A DNA stretch of 64,000 nt from Nothophaeocryptopus gaeumannii (taxonomy: Eukaryota > Ascomycota > Dothideomycetes > Mycosphaerellales > Mycosphaerellaceae). Position numbers and translations under genes: made by a program. This document shows, piece by piece, positions 10,630 to 22,134 of this stretch. The stretch is from positions 372,001 to 436,000 of the forward strand of contig JASISA010000009.1 in NCBI GenBank assembly GCA_031771865.1. The letters are read 5' to 3'. Position 1 is the first letter of the stretch. Each line of letters starts with the position of its first letter. The notes beneath the pieces are model-generated. The model worked only from the letters and a program-made list of their open reading frames with translations, was not told where the DNA came from and did no database searches.

Positions 10630-10987
10630 ATTCCACCAAAGTCCTGTGAGCGCGTCCCAAAGAATGTTGTCGGGGGAAAGATGGACGAATGGTCAAAATT
10701 TGAAGTTGGAAGGTCGTATTCAGACGGGTAGAACTAGCGGAACGCGCCGCAACGCTCGGACTGCATGCTTATGCTTCTTCCATCGGTCTCGGGACTGGCA
10801 AATCATAATGGACACTGCCAGTTGAAATCATGGCAGAAACGTATTTTAGTTCCTGACGTGAAGGTGCATAAAATGGCGATGAGGAAGCGTCTGGATCTTG
10901 CAAGATGTCTCTTCACTCGCTCTTTTCAGCCTTCGCATTTGAGACACATGCGCACCGATAACACATATGTCTGCCTGTACAGTTCAC
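10630..10987. other. Intergenic, no supported gene
   Basis: Spacer between the Myb-like gene's start and the sedolisin stop codon. It presumably holds the Myb-like gene promoter and the sedolisin 3' UTR. No distinct elements were seen. Confidence 0.4.
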
Positions 10988-13150
10988 TTAGACCTTCAGA
11001 GCAGCCCGAATGGCCTTGAAGTTCGGCGTGCCAAAGCCTGAAGCAACATCCCAACCTTGCTGAGCAGGAAACCCAGATCTGTGTTCATGAGACATGTCAG
11101 CAATGATCTATCGAAGCCAAGGACTTCAAGAGCACTCACGAGTTACATCCCGTCGATCTTCCAACAGTAATATCAGTGAATCCAGCACCATTATTCTGGT
11201 AAAGCCAAGGATTCAAGAAGCCAAGAGGCGATTTGCCAGCTGCGATCAAGGCGTCGTTGACGAGAGTGAGGACTAATATCGTCAGCACAAGCTATACGCT
11301 TATTCGATGAGACATTGTAGACATACCTCCAGCCATGATCGGCGATGCGACACTGGTCCCATCCAATTGGGTCGGCACAGCCATCAATTCAATGATGAAG
11401 CGGTAGCTCTGAGCCGCGATATCAGGATAGGCACGACCATTGGGGTTGTACAGGCCTTTGTTGAGTGTCCCAATGCTGCTCAGGTACTTAGTGACTGCAG
11501 CGTCTTGGTATGAAGGACGAGTAAAGTATTCCGAGAATCCGCTACCCGCAACAAAGCCATTGCCGGTGTCGAAGGCGACTTGCTCAGGGCTGAAGTCGCG
11601 CGTGCCTCCGACAGTGGTCACGTATGGACATGAAGCAGGGAACGCGGGCAGGAATTTATAGGTGTTATTCCCGTCGTTGCTGTAGCAAGTGCCGTTCGCG
11701 CCGACGCCATTATCGCCGGAAGAGAATAGGAGAGTGACACCTCGTGCTCCGAGCTGAGCGAATTCGTTGCAGACCCGTTGAGCGTAGTTCAACGGCACCG
11801 TCTGTTCATCGTCTCCATAAGAAGTAGTGACCAAGTTAGGGATGTTCTTCTGCGCGAGGATATAGTCGAGCCAGGTCAAGTAAGGTTCATTAGTATCGGT
11901 CGGTGTGTTCTTATCAGGAGTGAATGGAGGTGATCCGCCGACGGAGTACGTAGTGAAGTTCGTTGGGTAGATGATGCCTCCAAGTGCCTGCAATGCGATC
12001 AGCTGTATTCAAAATGTTTGATCCATGTTTCATTACCTGAACGTCGAGGTCAGCCTCTGCGCCGGGCATCGTCTGATCGTCAGCGGCGTTGGCGATGATC
12101 TGTTATTTGTCAGTCTTGCTGTTCATTACGTAGTTGCACGCGTTCGAGGTGGTAAGTTCCTCACCTGACGACTGAATTGGTACGTTGGATTGGAGCCAGC
12201 TCTCATCGTTGTCATGTACAAGTGGAAGTCGGCGTCGGAAGGCTAGCGAATCGTTATTCAAGGTTCGATGAGCTCTACCTGTGATACATACTGTCTGGTT
12301 AAGATAGTTGACGGTTCCAGCAGAGTTCTTCTGGAGAGCCTTAGGAGTGTAGTCTACGGTGTTGTAGAGCGTGCGAACGCAGAGACTCGTAACTCCAGCG
12401 TTCGTGCACGCAGCAGGGGCAGCAGCATTCGCATCACCGACTGTGGCTGCATCGATGCTAGAATCCAGGCCATCGACGATCTTGAGGGTGCTTCCGAAGT
12501 ACTTGGGATTTCCAAAGTAGTTCGTTGGAGCAACGACGTCAATGTGGCCGTGGAGTGACCTTGGGAGGCTGTAATGCGTCGCTCGAACAACTCGGCAGCC
12601 GTCTGTGTGCTCGTACTCGTGATACTCAGTGTCCAGGAGAGACTCCACTTTCTCGACAGGAAGCACGATCGTCAGCCAATCTTTCGGCGGGCTGTACTGT
12701 ACTCTGTCTGTGGTAATGCCGTGTTCCTGTACAATGTAAGCTACCGCTTCGACATCGTTGCTGTCAGTTTTGGCCCACCTCGAGCCAAGACTCTACGGAC
12801 TCTAGAGCCTCCTTAGCAGGAGCGGTGAAAGCGTGTACATCGCTGTCAGACAGATGCTGTCCATATCGAGAGTGGCTTGGATCGCTGACTTCGAACAATT
12901 GCTGCTCAAGATCCCGGAAAGCGCCTTGCTTGACTCCGATTCGCAAAGGAATGAGGCGATCCTAAATACTATCAGCACTGAAGTTGATCTTAAGTCTGTT
13001 CGAAAGAGTGACCGGGCTTGGCTTCTCTAGCCTCGTCCAGCCTTCCGGCACGAAATGGGAGCTGTGCACTGCGTAGTTCGCTCTGCTAACGAGAGGTGCA
13101 GCAAAGGCGGACGAGAGCCCAGCGAGCGAGATGAACAAGGAATTATTCAT
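10988..13150 (-). CDS. Secreted tripeptidyl-peptidase, sedolisin family (S53)
   Basis: Eight exons on the minus strand: 13150-13013, 12961-12779, 12726-12292, 12242-12165, 12099-12037, 11987-11327, 11272-11140, 11078-10988. The sum is exactly 594 codons (593 residues), normal for the family. A signal peptide (MNNSLFISLAGLSSAFA) is followed by a propeptide of about 190 residues. The catalytic Glu and Asp are in EADLD (Glu293, Asp297), the oxyanion-hole Asp in SSGDNG (Asp391), and the nucleophile in DGTSVASP (Ser511). The C-terminal GWDVASGFGTPNF carries the calcium-site region. It releases tripeptides from protein N termini at acidic pH outside the cell. Intron 1 has a weak donor (GTCACT) and its length is a multiple of three; it is chosen because splicing removes an in-frame TAG. 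Confidence 0.93.
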
Positions 13151-14311
13151 ATTGGCAGACCTTGCAGTGATAATACTTGCAAAGGTAAGAATTGGCTGAA
13201 AACTGATGCCTTGGCGGAAGAAGGAAGGACAACAAAAGAGAAGGCGACCATGAGTCTTGGATACTTATTCTCTCCAACTACGTTCATGTCGCTACTGCTT
13301 AGATCTGCCGGAGGATGGACAGAAGAGGCAGGACCTGCATGTCGTCGATCTGAAGCAGCCACTGGCGGCTTCGGCCCGAGCCGTACACGGGGGCAAGGCC
13401 ATTCCAGCTTCTCAGTGGGCCGCGATTGAATGAGGGTTCATGCAGGCAAACTTGACCAGAGCCAAGTTCATATTCGGGGACCGCGAGAGGTCCCATCTGG
13501 GTGTTGTACCGAGTCGTCAAAAGACATCGTATCTGCTTAACATCGATAAGCACTGGCGCTTGGCTGGGATCGTCTTGAGGCTTGTTGGCGGCGATATTTG
13601 CCTCCTGCCGGATTAGTGACTAGTGGGGGTGGGGCGACTTCGCCGCCGAGGTGTAGCTAGAGAAGAGCGACCGAGTAGATGAAGTGGATGCCAAACAGCA
13701 TGTGAGCAAGACGCTCGAGTTTGAGCTTCGCGGTCAGGCCTGTCGTCAAGAAGCGTTCTCATCTAGGATCCTGTACATTGACCGCTTCGTTCGTCGAGCG
13801 AGGTGCACACGCAAAAATGACGCGTCTGTCTCGTGCGCGTCGCGCGCCTAGATATGACGGACACAGACGATATGAGTAGGCTTCGCGGAGAGCGCGAGTC
13901 TCTTCCCCTCTCGAGGAAAGAATGATGCGCTCAGATGCGAATAGATGTAAGTCGATGTCAAGGGCAAGATGGAGTTCAAGCAAAGAAGCTAGGAGACCTG
14001 GTCCCTGCACGATTCACATCTGAAAACGATACCGAAAGCCAAATCACTCCCTTCTTCGACTTCAATAGTCTATCCTTGACATCCCAGTTGGAAGAATCTG
14101 CATCGCCCCTATTCCTTCCTATATTATTCGACAGATCTAGCAACCATCACAAGGAATCCTCGTATATCGTATCAACAACCACCTTGGACGACATACGAGG
14201 TCGAATACGAAGTCGTTTAGAGGGCATTGGACTCCTGAATATATCAAAAGACTCACAGTTGTCCGCCATCAAAGGGGAAAGCATTTTCCACATTCGAGTA
14301 GCTCAAGCGCA
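13151..14311. other. Intergenic, no supported gene
   Basis: About 1.2 kb between two divergent loci (sedolisin and the FAD oxidase pseudogene). Small ORFs on both strands have no family resemblance. No repeat or RNA gene was recognised. Confidence 0.4.
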
Positions 14312-16303
14312 ATGCTCCATTCCTAACTCGAGAAAAATGCCTTTCCAACTGCCTTCGATTCTCCTCTCTCTCTCCTCCTTCCAATCCATACCTTCGCCAT
14401 CCTACAACTCAACCTCCTATCCCTTCCTGGCCTTCCTCAATTGCCAGGAATCCCACAGCCAGGCTCGCTCCCCGGAATTCAACCTCCACAACTACCACCC
14501 TCCCTCCCCCGCCTCCAACGCCGAGAAACACCACCCGTTCTCCTCCCCCCTCCATCGGGAATCCCACAATCCCCATCCTCCCACCCCCACCCCCTCTCCG
14601 ACGAAACCCAACAAGCCTGCGACGCCATCCACTCCCTCTACCCTTCCCAACTAGCCTACGACCCTCTCGGCACCTCCGCCCTAGAATCCGCTGCCCTCTC
14701 GCTCACCTACGCGAAAGTAACAACCGAGTACTGGAACAACGAAATTTGGCTGCACCGTCCCGCTTGCGTATCTGTCCCTTCAAACGCTCAACAAGTCTCA
14801 GATGTTGTGAGAATTCTGAATCAGTTTCCGAGTGTGATGTTCGGATTGAAAGGAGGAGGACATAATGCCGCACCGAGGTTTTCGGCTTGTAAAGATGGGA
14901 TTTGAATTGCTTTTAAGGTAATCTTGGGCGGGACGGAGAGGAGTGATGATGGGAGGCATTTTGTTGTGGGGAAGGGGGCGAGGTGGGGAGTTGTTCATGA
15001 GGTTACTGGGAGTACGAATGAGGGTGAGTCGGATGAAGGCGGTGCCCATGTGGAGCATAGTCCACTGCTGATTTGAGATTTTAGTCGCTGTAGGTGGAAG
15101 ACTGGGGCACGTCGACGTGGTAGGATTCATCCTCGAAGGCGGCGTGTCGTACTTTTCGGCACATAGGTAGGTTACCTTCTTCCCGACTGCTGTAAAGGAA
15201 TCGGGCTGATGGACTGCTAGGGACTGGCCTGCGACAATGTCGACAACCTCGAGACTGTACTCGCAAACGGGACGATTGTCAATGCAGACCAGCAAGAGAA
15301 CCCTGCTCTGTGGTGGGCATTACGAGGCGGAGGGAATCAATTTGCAATCGTCACTAGAGTGTGACTCCAGCTCCTCAGTGCTTCAATCACAAGCTGACTT
15401 TGTTTGGTGCAGATGGAGAAGGGCACATCCTGAAGGCTTTGGCGGTTACGTCTGGGGAGGTGTCCGATCGTATGCACCAGACCAACGATACGAGATCTTC
15501 TGTGCGGTCAACAGATTCACAAGGTACTATGTGGATGCGAAAGCCGCCAAATCTTTCTATTCGGCATGCCGGGCAACCTCCTGAACGTTCTCATTGGACC
15601 CAGGGTTCTCATGCTCGACGACGGTCCGCAGCCTCCGCCCGAGGCATTCGGCGAGCTCATGAACATCAGACCCATGATGAACACCACGAAGACCAGAAGA
15701 CATTCTGATTTGACTTCCGAGCTTGGACATGCACACTTCATCGGCTTCTCACAATCTTTCCGCGTCATGACGATGCCAATTCTCCCTGAGCAAGACACGA
15801 TGGATCTCCTCGACATGACCTGGAACACGACATACGAGATGGCGATGGCCGGGCAAGGTCTGGAGATCCAATTGACAACCTTCGAGCCGCAGCCAATATC
15901 TACACGCATCCAAGCCGCCTCAGTAGCACAGGGTGGCAACGCACTCGGACTGAATTCCAATGACGACGACAAGGTCTTCATGATGAATACTTTTCTTTGG
16001 GCCAACCCGATGTGTCAGTTGACGAATCAATGTCCTCCGCAGAAGTCCATGCAGGTGTTGAGCAATGTAGCGGAGTATCACCAGCAGCGGTATGCGCAGA
16101 CTCCTCCAATTGTGTACCGGAGCGGCAACTCTCAAAGCACCAGCTATACTCCGACATTCCTGAACGATGCGGCTTCAGATCAGGATGTGTATAGCAGCTA
16201 TGGGGCGGAAAATCTGGCGAGCTTGCGACAGATCAAGTGGTCGATCGATCCCCATGGCTTCTTCACAAACCGTCAGGGTGGTTTCAAGCTTCCCGGCGGC
16301 TGA
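14312..16303 (+). pseudogene. BBE-type FAD-linked oxidase, multiply disrupted pseudogene
   Basis: The protein of a secreted FAD-binding oxidoreductase can be followed along the whole locus: FGLKGGGHNAAPRFS (FAD site with the covalent-link type GGH), ARWGVVHE, GRLGHVDVVGF, ALRGGGNQFAIVTR, GGYVWGG and the C-terminal PHGFFTNRQGGFKL. Introns are still visible at 15024-15084, 15167-15220 and 15359-15412. Lesions are an in-frame TGA at 14903-14905; a frame mismatch across the 15167-15220 intron; a 1-nt frame change near 15425-15435; and another near 15550. A frame change near the N terminus (around 14400) is also likely. Each shift looks like a single lost base. The last 246 codons (15566-16303) are intact. 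No product of normal length can be made. Confidence 0.82.
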
Positions 16304-16567
16304 AGAAGAAGAGGCCAAGCAGCCTCGCTCATAGCTGCCAAAGTTGGTCGAAGCAATGTCTGTCTCCGGCAAAGCGTCTCATGTACCCGTGATTTCAAGA
16401 ACAATGCCGAATTCGCCCGCCAGACGACGCATAACTCCGCCACGAGGGTGCTCATTGACCTCGGTCTGCACATGCAGCGGCCCGTGAAACATGGTGCGAG
16501 AGATTTGGCAAGAGGACATCATGCTCGACTGTTGAACAACGACTGGACATCTGATGCTGGGCGTGAA

Positions 16568-17515
16568 CTATCCTGCTGGCTTCCGGGACTGCAAAGAGTT
16601 TCGATGATAAGTGCTTTTACAGGAATGAAGCGAGCGACCCATTGCAACTGATATCTCCGCCCAGCTGCACCCTTGAGTCTTCAGCATTCCGAGCTGGGCG
16701 ATCGCTTCGCGAGACCACGAGGAAAAGGGTTTCTCCCTTTCTTTCCAGATCCCTTGATTATGCCACATATTGGCGCTATATTCAGGAAAGGCTTCCTGAA
16801 TGTCCCGCATCGTTTTCTTCTGGGCTATCATGTCTTTGACCTTCGCAATAGCTGATTCGGGCGGGAAATGTCCAGGATTGAATGGCGTTCCCTGTCTTCT
16901 TCGATAATATAGTTGGCCGCCAATACTGGGCACTGAGCGTCCCAGCACGTCGGCGATGGACTGTTTTGAGTGCCCGCTTTGCCAAAGTGCCGTGAGACGG
17001 TCAAATTCTTCCTGCGTCCAGCGTTTCTTCTCAGAGCTGTTACTCGAATATTTGTGGCGAAATAAGCCAAGGCTACCGATCTTCTGATTGACACCTTTGT
17101 AAGATCGTCCGAGAATGTGCGCTATCTCCGTCATTGCACGCTTCTGCTCACGAAGATCTCTCAAGCGAGCAATTTCGTCTTCAGTCCACAGTTCTGACAT
17201 CCTTGGCCTCCAGTCTTGCGATTTGCCGGCTGTTCTCTCTTCAAACGCTCCGACGCTGCGAATTGATCGTTCCATTTTCGCAGCTATCACGGGCGTGGAT
17301 GCTCCGTCTGCGCGAAGTTTCCGCAGGGTTTTGATATCTTCGTCTGTCCACGGACGTACTGGGGCCCTTCCTGATCCAAGTCGCTGTTGAGTTTGCGAAA
17401 AGTTCACATGTCGCAAACGGTTGTCGCTGTCGTGCGGTGGATGTGAGAAGAATTTCTGGTACAGGGCCCCATGACAAGCATTTGGCCGCCCAAGAGTAAT
17501 TCTAAGGATACGCAT
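16568..17515 (-). CDS. Second Myb/SANT-like repeat protein with a presequence-like N terminus
   Basis: Single exon. The first real in-frame ATG is at 17515-17513, giving 315 residues. Repeats with the W.dEdi..L..LR..g....IA..lgRS pattern begin at Trp residues near 56, 110, 166 and 267; a further degenerate unit lacking the Trp lies near 220-255. The N terminus (MRILRITLGRPNACHGALYQ) is basic and amphipathic with no acid in its first ~28 residues, as expected for mitochondrial import. It shares architecture and several core words with the gene at 9829-10629, so the two are paralogues that have diverged widely. Function unknown; DNA binding is inferred from the repeats. Confidence 0.7.
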   Translation of the reverse strand: MRILRITLGRPNACHGALYQKFFSHPPHDSDNRLRHVNFSQTQQRLGSGRAPVRPWTDEDIKTLRKLRADGASTPVIAAKMERSIRSVGAFEERTAGKSQDWRPRMSELWTEDEIARLRDLREQKRAMTEIAHILGRSYKGVNQKIGSLGLFRHKYSSNSSEKKRWTQEEFDRLTALWQSGHSKQSIADVLGRSVPSIGGQLYYRRRQGTPFNPGHFPPESAIAKVKDMIAQKKTMRDIQEAFPEYSANMWHNQGIWKEREKPFSSWSREAIAQLGMLKTQGCSWAEISVAMGRSLHSCKSTYHRNSLQSRKPAG

Positions 17516-18450
17516 CTCCGATAGGCGTAAAGTGGCGTCCCCGTGGTCCACTCCGCAGACATGCGGTGTCTTGAACAGATGAGAAGGTGGTGAAAGAACA
17601 CGTGCGACGGATGAGAGAAGTCGTGTACCACGTGTAGGCGTGTCTCTTACATAAGCTTTTTGCCTCAGGCTCGAGATCCAACATCTCCGTCCTTTGCCTG
17701 AGTGTTTCCTATTTCGAATGCTAGTGATATCAGCTGCTCATCGCATGCACTTGCAAAAGCTCCGTTTGCTCCGCGTTCACCGAGTTGACCATGAAAAGCT
17801 CACAGTCGCTCGAGGCTTCCTGCAGCTTCGTTCTCGTCAACGTTTCGGGGCTCTTACCATGCGGCAATAACGAGGCCATTCACCCTTTCCGTACATGTAG
17901 CCTGTTCCGCGCCTTCGCGTTGCACGCCGTGCATTTCATAATTTTCTGGTCGCTGGAGATACTGACTTCCATGGTCGTTCTCCATACAACAAACTCTGCT
18001 GTAGCTATTCCACGCATCGTTCAGTCTGCCAAAGCTATTCAACACATCATCCAAGCTATCGAAGCACAAACGCATTACTATCGCTATGGACCTCGGGCGC
18101 CTACTACTTTTCATTCAAGGTGCCCATATCTATCTATGCATCAGCGGCATAGTGGCTGCACATTGCGATATTCGGGACCTCAAGCGGAGCGCTCTCGTGT
18201 GCCCGCGGGCTTGTGCATTGGTTGTTTCTTAGCATCGGTTAGGTCTCGATATCATCGTCATATAGTCGTTCAGCATATATGGAACATCAGTCGCAGCTTC
18301 TGCAGTCGTGGCGATACCGATCGAGCGCAGCTTCTCCGTCCAGCAGAGGTAAGGGCAGGTGGATCGAGGTGATGTCCAGATCTCCCATCTCCTTTCATCC
18401 CCGATCTATCTTTTACACCAACCCGCACACCATCAATACATCCATCCGCG
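17516..18450. other. Intergenic; contains a long but unconvincing ORF
   Basis: A plus-strand ORF at 17785-18372 spans most of the region, but its composition is random-looking and no domain is visible. It more likely represents the promoter and 5' leader of the gene that starts at 18451. Confidence 0.4.
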
Positions 18451-20197
18451 ATGCCTCGCAAGAGCCAGTCCAGCGAGACACAGAATGAACCTCGCCGCAG
18501 CTCCTTACGGCGACTCAGCTCCATCGCCTCTCTCACAACGCTGAACCCGTTCAACCGCCGCCGGTCCAACAACGCCACCGATTCGCCCTCCACTGCCAGC
18601 AACTTATCTTTGTCCAGCACCGTAGCTAATGCTCCAGTCCCGCGAAAAGACTTCTCATCTTCGCAGATATTCAGTGATGCCGAGGAAGTCGAGGAGGTGC
18701 CGCCGCTTCCAAGCCAGCCCGCCTTCTCTTCCACCCGAAGAGGCAGCTACATTTGCCTGCCAGACGATCCGATTGGCGGCATGCCTCGAAGCAGGACCTT
18801 CAGCAACCTTCCGCTCCCATCGAGAGCGAAGAAGTCGTCGAACCCACTCGTCTCCTCCAAGTCACACGCTCGGCTACCTTCTGGAGTGCAGGCGACTCGA
18901 CTGCCCTCACCCGCCATGTCCAACCGCAAGTATTCTACCTCCACGAGCCGGCTAGCGTCCTTCGACAAGCCACTGCCACACAAGAAAAAGCTCATCAGAT
19001 CCGACACTGAGCCACTGCTCCAACACGCCCTTGAGCAGAACAATGGCATGCCGCGTTCAACAGCTTTCAAGGAGAACATTTCCCTCAGTCCTATCAGGCC
19101 ATTGCCAAGCATGGATTCCATGGACGATCGGGGGTTCTATGGATCGCGACTCGCTTCTCGAACGTACGCCAGCCGACACGGATGGTCTGACTCCAGCGAA
19201 ACTAGTGAGCCTTTGTTGGGAGACCGCTCGTCGGGAGGAGTACCTTTGACAAAGAGTGGACCTTCTGTCAAGCGCCTATCTCAGAAGTACGACAGCAGTC
19301 CAGCTTATCGTAGCTCGAAAGACAGACCGCCGACACCTGGAAAGCCGGTACAAAGATGGCAGTCGCAGCCGTTGTTGACGAACAAGACCAACTTGAGCTC
19401 CTCGCATGGCGAGATCAAGCAAACGAGGTTGATGTCAGCTCATCAGCCACCCACGCCTCCTCCACCAAAAACGCCGCTGGGCAACGAGCTCCTCGATGGT
19501 AGCAGAACGCGGCGCCTTAGCAACGCCAGCCATCTCCGCTTAGCTTCCGAGCAGACTGTCACCAGTTTTGAGCCACCCGCTCAGAAGCCTTTCAGTAGAG
19601 CTCGCGCCGAGTCTCTTCGACAGCCAAAGCCGGGAGCAGTACACGCTTTCCTCCTCGTTCCCACCGTCCTGCTTGCACTAACTTTAACCCCAGATCTTCA
19701 CCGCGCAACCCCTCGCATACTGGACCGGCCGCTTTTCCTCCCTCAACGACCGCTTCCGCAACGAAGAGCTCGCCGCTTCTAGCCTTCCTTCTCCAAACTC
19801 CGACTCCTTCCCCATCGACCCGTCTACCCCTTCCAGATGGCAGCCCAAGTCGGAAACCGACAGAATCCACTCCAGCGAAGCCAACATAGCCCGCATGCGT
19901 CGCGCCGTCGAACACCTCTACTCCCTCTGCGCCACCGATTCCGCACGAGAAAGTTTCTTCACATGGCAGAAAGCCGTCGCAAGCGCCTTACAAATGCCCG
20001 AATTGGCGAGGCCGATCAAAGGTGCTCCAGAGCCGAGAACTTGTGCGTTGGAGATGAGTCTGAGGGATCGTGGGGATGGTAGGGATAGTATCTCGCCGCC
20101 GAGCGGGTCGTCATCGAGGAAGATTAGTCTGATGGAGAGGTTGCTTGGCAGGAGGCAGAAGAGTAGTGCGGCGATGCTGACGGCGGGGGCCGGGTAG
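18451..20197 (+). CDS. Fungal protein of unknown function, long disordered N terminus and conserved C-terminal block
   Basis: Two exons, 18451-19638 and 19694-20197, with a 55-nt intron (GTACAC...CACTAAC...CCCAG); 563 residues. About the first 390 residues are Ser/Arg/Pro-rich and low in hydrophobics, with many basic-Ser sites (RRSSLRRLSSIAS), typical of a phosphorylated disordered scaffold. The second exon opens with AYWTGRFSSLNDRFRNEEL, which looks like a folded, conserved block. It continues through a helical region (EANIARMRRAVEHLYSLC) to a basic tail. I recall similar A-Y-W-GRF-SL-DRF blocks in ascomycete proteins of unknown role but cannot name a function. The splice is required to bring the block into frame. 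Confidence 0.78.
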
Positions 20198-20564
20198 GAT
20201 CTGGATGAGGAGCGGTGGAGGAGGACGGGGGAGATGGTTTGAGGATACTCGGAATAACCTCGTCGGTCGGGTCGCAACCATGGCTTGGGCGGTATCGCCG
20301 AGGTGAGCCTGTTAAGATGCATGGTAATATGCATGCATGTCAAGAGAAGGATGATGGTAATGCGTAATGTCAGTGGCACGAGCTGCCGCCCGAGGCACAC
20401 ATGCTGCTCGAGCTGAACCGAAGGAAATGTACACTCACACATATTGTAATAATTCATACCGATGCTCAATATGCCTGTCCCCATCCCCACCTGTTCCACC
20501 TGTCTGTCTTCCGAACGCCTCGCTATGCATACACCGACCTTTTCCTTGTCCAATTTCGCTCTTG
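20198..20564. other. Convergent 3' spacer
   Basis: Region between two convergent genes, presumably both 3' UTRs. No other element was seen. Confidence 0.4.
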
Positions 20565-22134
20565 TTATGACTTCGACCCTTTTCCAGCGGCAGTAGCTTC
20601 CTTGGCTTCTCTCGCCTCTTTCCTCTTCGCAGCTTGGCTCTTGAAGAAACTCTGCATCTGCTCCATCCTCGTCACGAAGAAACACTTCTTGTTCGGAAAC
20701 TCTTTCACCAATATTCCCAGCGCCTCGGCATACTGCACAGCCTTGTCATAATCTTCTGCTACGTCCTTGATCAAGTATCCCTTCGTGCTCGTCATTCGCT
20801 CGCCTTCCATTTGCCATAATCGGATTTGGTCGACGACTGTGGGAGGTAGAATCGGTGCGGCGTTTAACGCGGCTTGACGTTTGAGGATCGGGTGTGCGTG
20901 GGTTCGGATGTAGGAGATGATTTGTTCGGAGCGGATACCGGAGGCAATGGCTTGTTGGACTGATTCTTTCTTGATCTTCGCAGTTACGAGGTTCGGATAC
21001 CGGGTTTTGAGGGTCGCGAATAGGGAGATGATGGATATGAGGAGTGGGGACGAGGTGTATGCGTAGAGGCGGTAGTTTGTTTCGAGGATGATGTAGCCTT
21101 TCTCATTTGCGGAGGCTGCGAGGTCGTTCGAGTCGTAGGAGGCGGAGGAGGTTGTGGTTGAAGTGAGGGTGTTGTTTGGGAGAGCTGGAGCGTCAGATGT
21201 GAGGGTCGTGGCTAGTCGGGTTGGGTAGTAGCGATCCGAGTCGGAGTTGCGTCGGTAGATCAGGCCCAGATCGGCGAAGTCATCGAGCATGCTCTTTTGA
21301 CCGGTCGTGAGGTTCGATGTGCTGTACGATACCCCAAGCTCGAGCGAGCCTAGTGTGAAGAGGAAGGAGAGCACCTCTACAGGATCCATATGAAGCTGAG
21401 AGTGGTCAGCATTGAAGGCCATTTTCGATCGTACACGCGTCAACAAGCAAAGTCTGAAGACGTACTTGACCCTCTGATACTTGGAGATAGACTATGAGCA
21501 GTGACCAGATCTGAGCGTTCACCTCTTGTAGCAGGAACTCGAATCCATGGGTCGTAATGAATCGGTTCCTCCCAGCTTTGTCGTACTCAACAAATCTACC
21601 GGCCTCCAAAAGCGTCCTGGTGCTCTTTTCAATCTCAACGCCGCCTCTGAGACTTGAGTTTGCGCTTCCCACCACGAAGTATAGAATAGCCTCCCATTGT
21701 CTCCGAGCATAGGTGTCCAGATAGTCCTTCGTCACTGGCGTCTTATCCGCCTTTGAGCAAGGCACACCGAAGCTTTTGTGATCTCCACCACCCGTGAGAG
21801 CCAGTCTCAGACTCTTTGCAAATGCCGGATTTAAGCGATGCGCGGGCCGCCCTTGGTAGGCTTCATCATACAGGATCTTCAGCCTGGACAGAATGCTAAG
21901 TGCGCGCTCCTTCGCTTGCATACTAGGTGCATCTGGCTTTATCCATGTGTCCAGATCGGCAGATGCGAAAGGTGTCGGATTGTATAGCATTGCCATAACC
22001 ATGACCTTAGCCAGGTGAGGCAGCATCCGCCTGAATATCGCGAGGGCTGTCGACGGCTGCTGGTATAGTTTGCTGAAGGTCGTGCCGGGCAGCTGCTCCA
22101 GGTAGTCCAGCGCCCGCTGCGCCGAGGACGACAT
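20565..22134 (-). CDS. TFB2: TFIIH core subunit TFB2 (p52)
   Basis: Exons 22134-21466 and 21395-20565, with a 70-nt intron (GTACGT...CTGACCACTCTCAG); 499 residues, the normal length for Tfb2. N-terminal features include YLEQLPGTTFSKLYQQPSTAL. The middle carries WEAILYFVVGS and the conserved LLxFLFxLGSLELG segment that spans the splice. The C terminus has the winged region (LIKDVAEDYDKAVQYAEALGILVKE) that pairs with Tfb5. The protein belongs to the core of TFIIH, where it anchors and stimulates the XPB/Ssl2 translocase in promoter opening and nucleotide-excision repair. It starts about 650 bp from the divergent gene at 22787. Confidence 0.93.

Noticed and set aside
10988..17515. A secondary-metabolite gene cluster centred on the FAD oxidase and Rieske genes
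   Set aside because: No polyketide synthase, NRPS, terpene cyclase, P450 or cluster-type zinc-cluster regulator is present.
17785..18372. 195-codon plus-strand ORF upstream of the gene at 18451
   Set aside because: Random-looking composition and no motif; more likely leader sequence.
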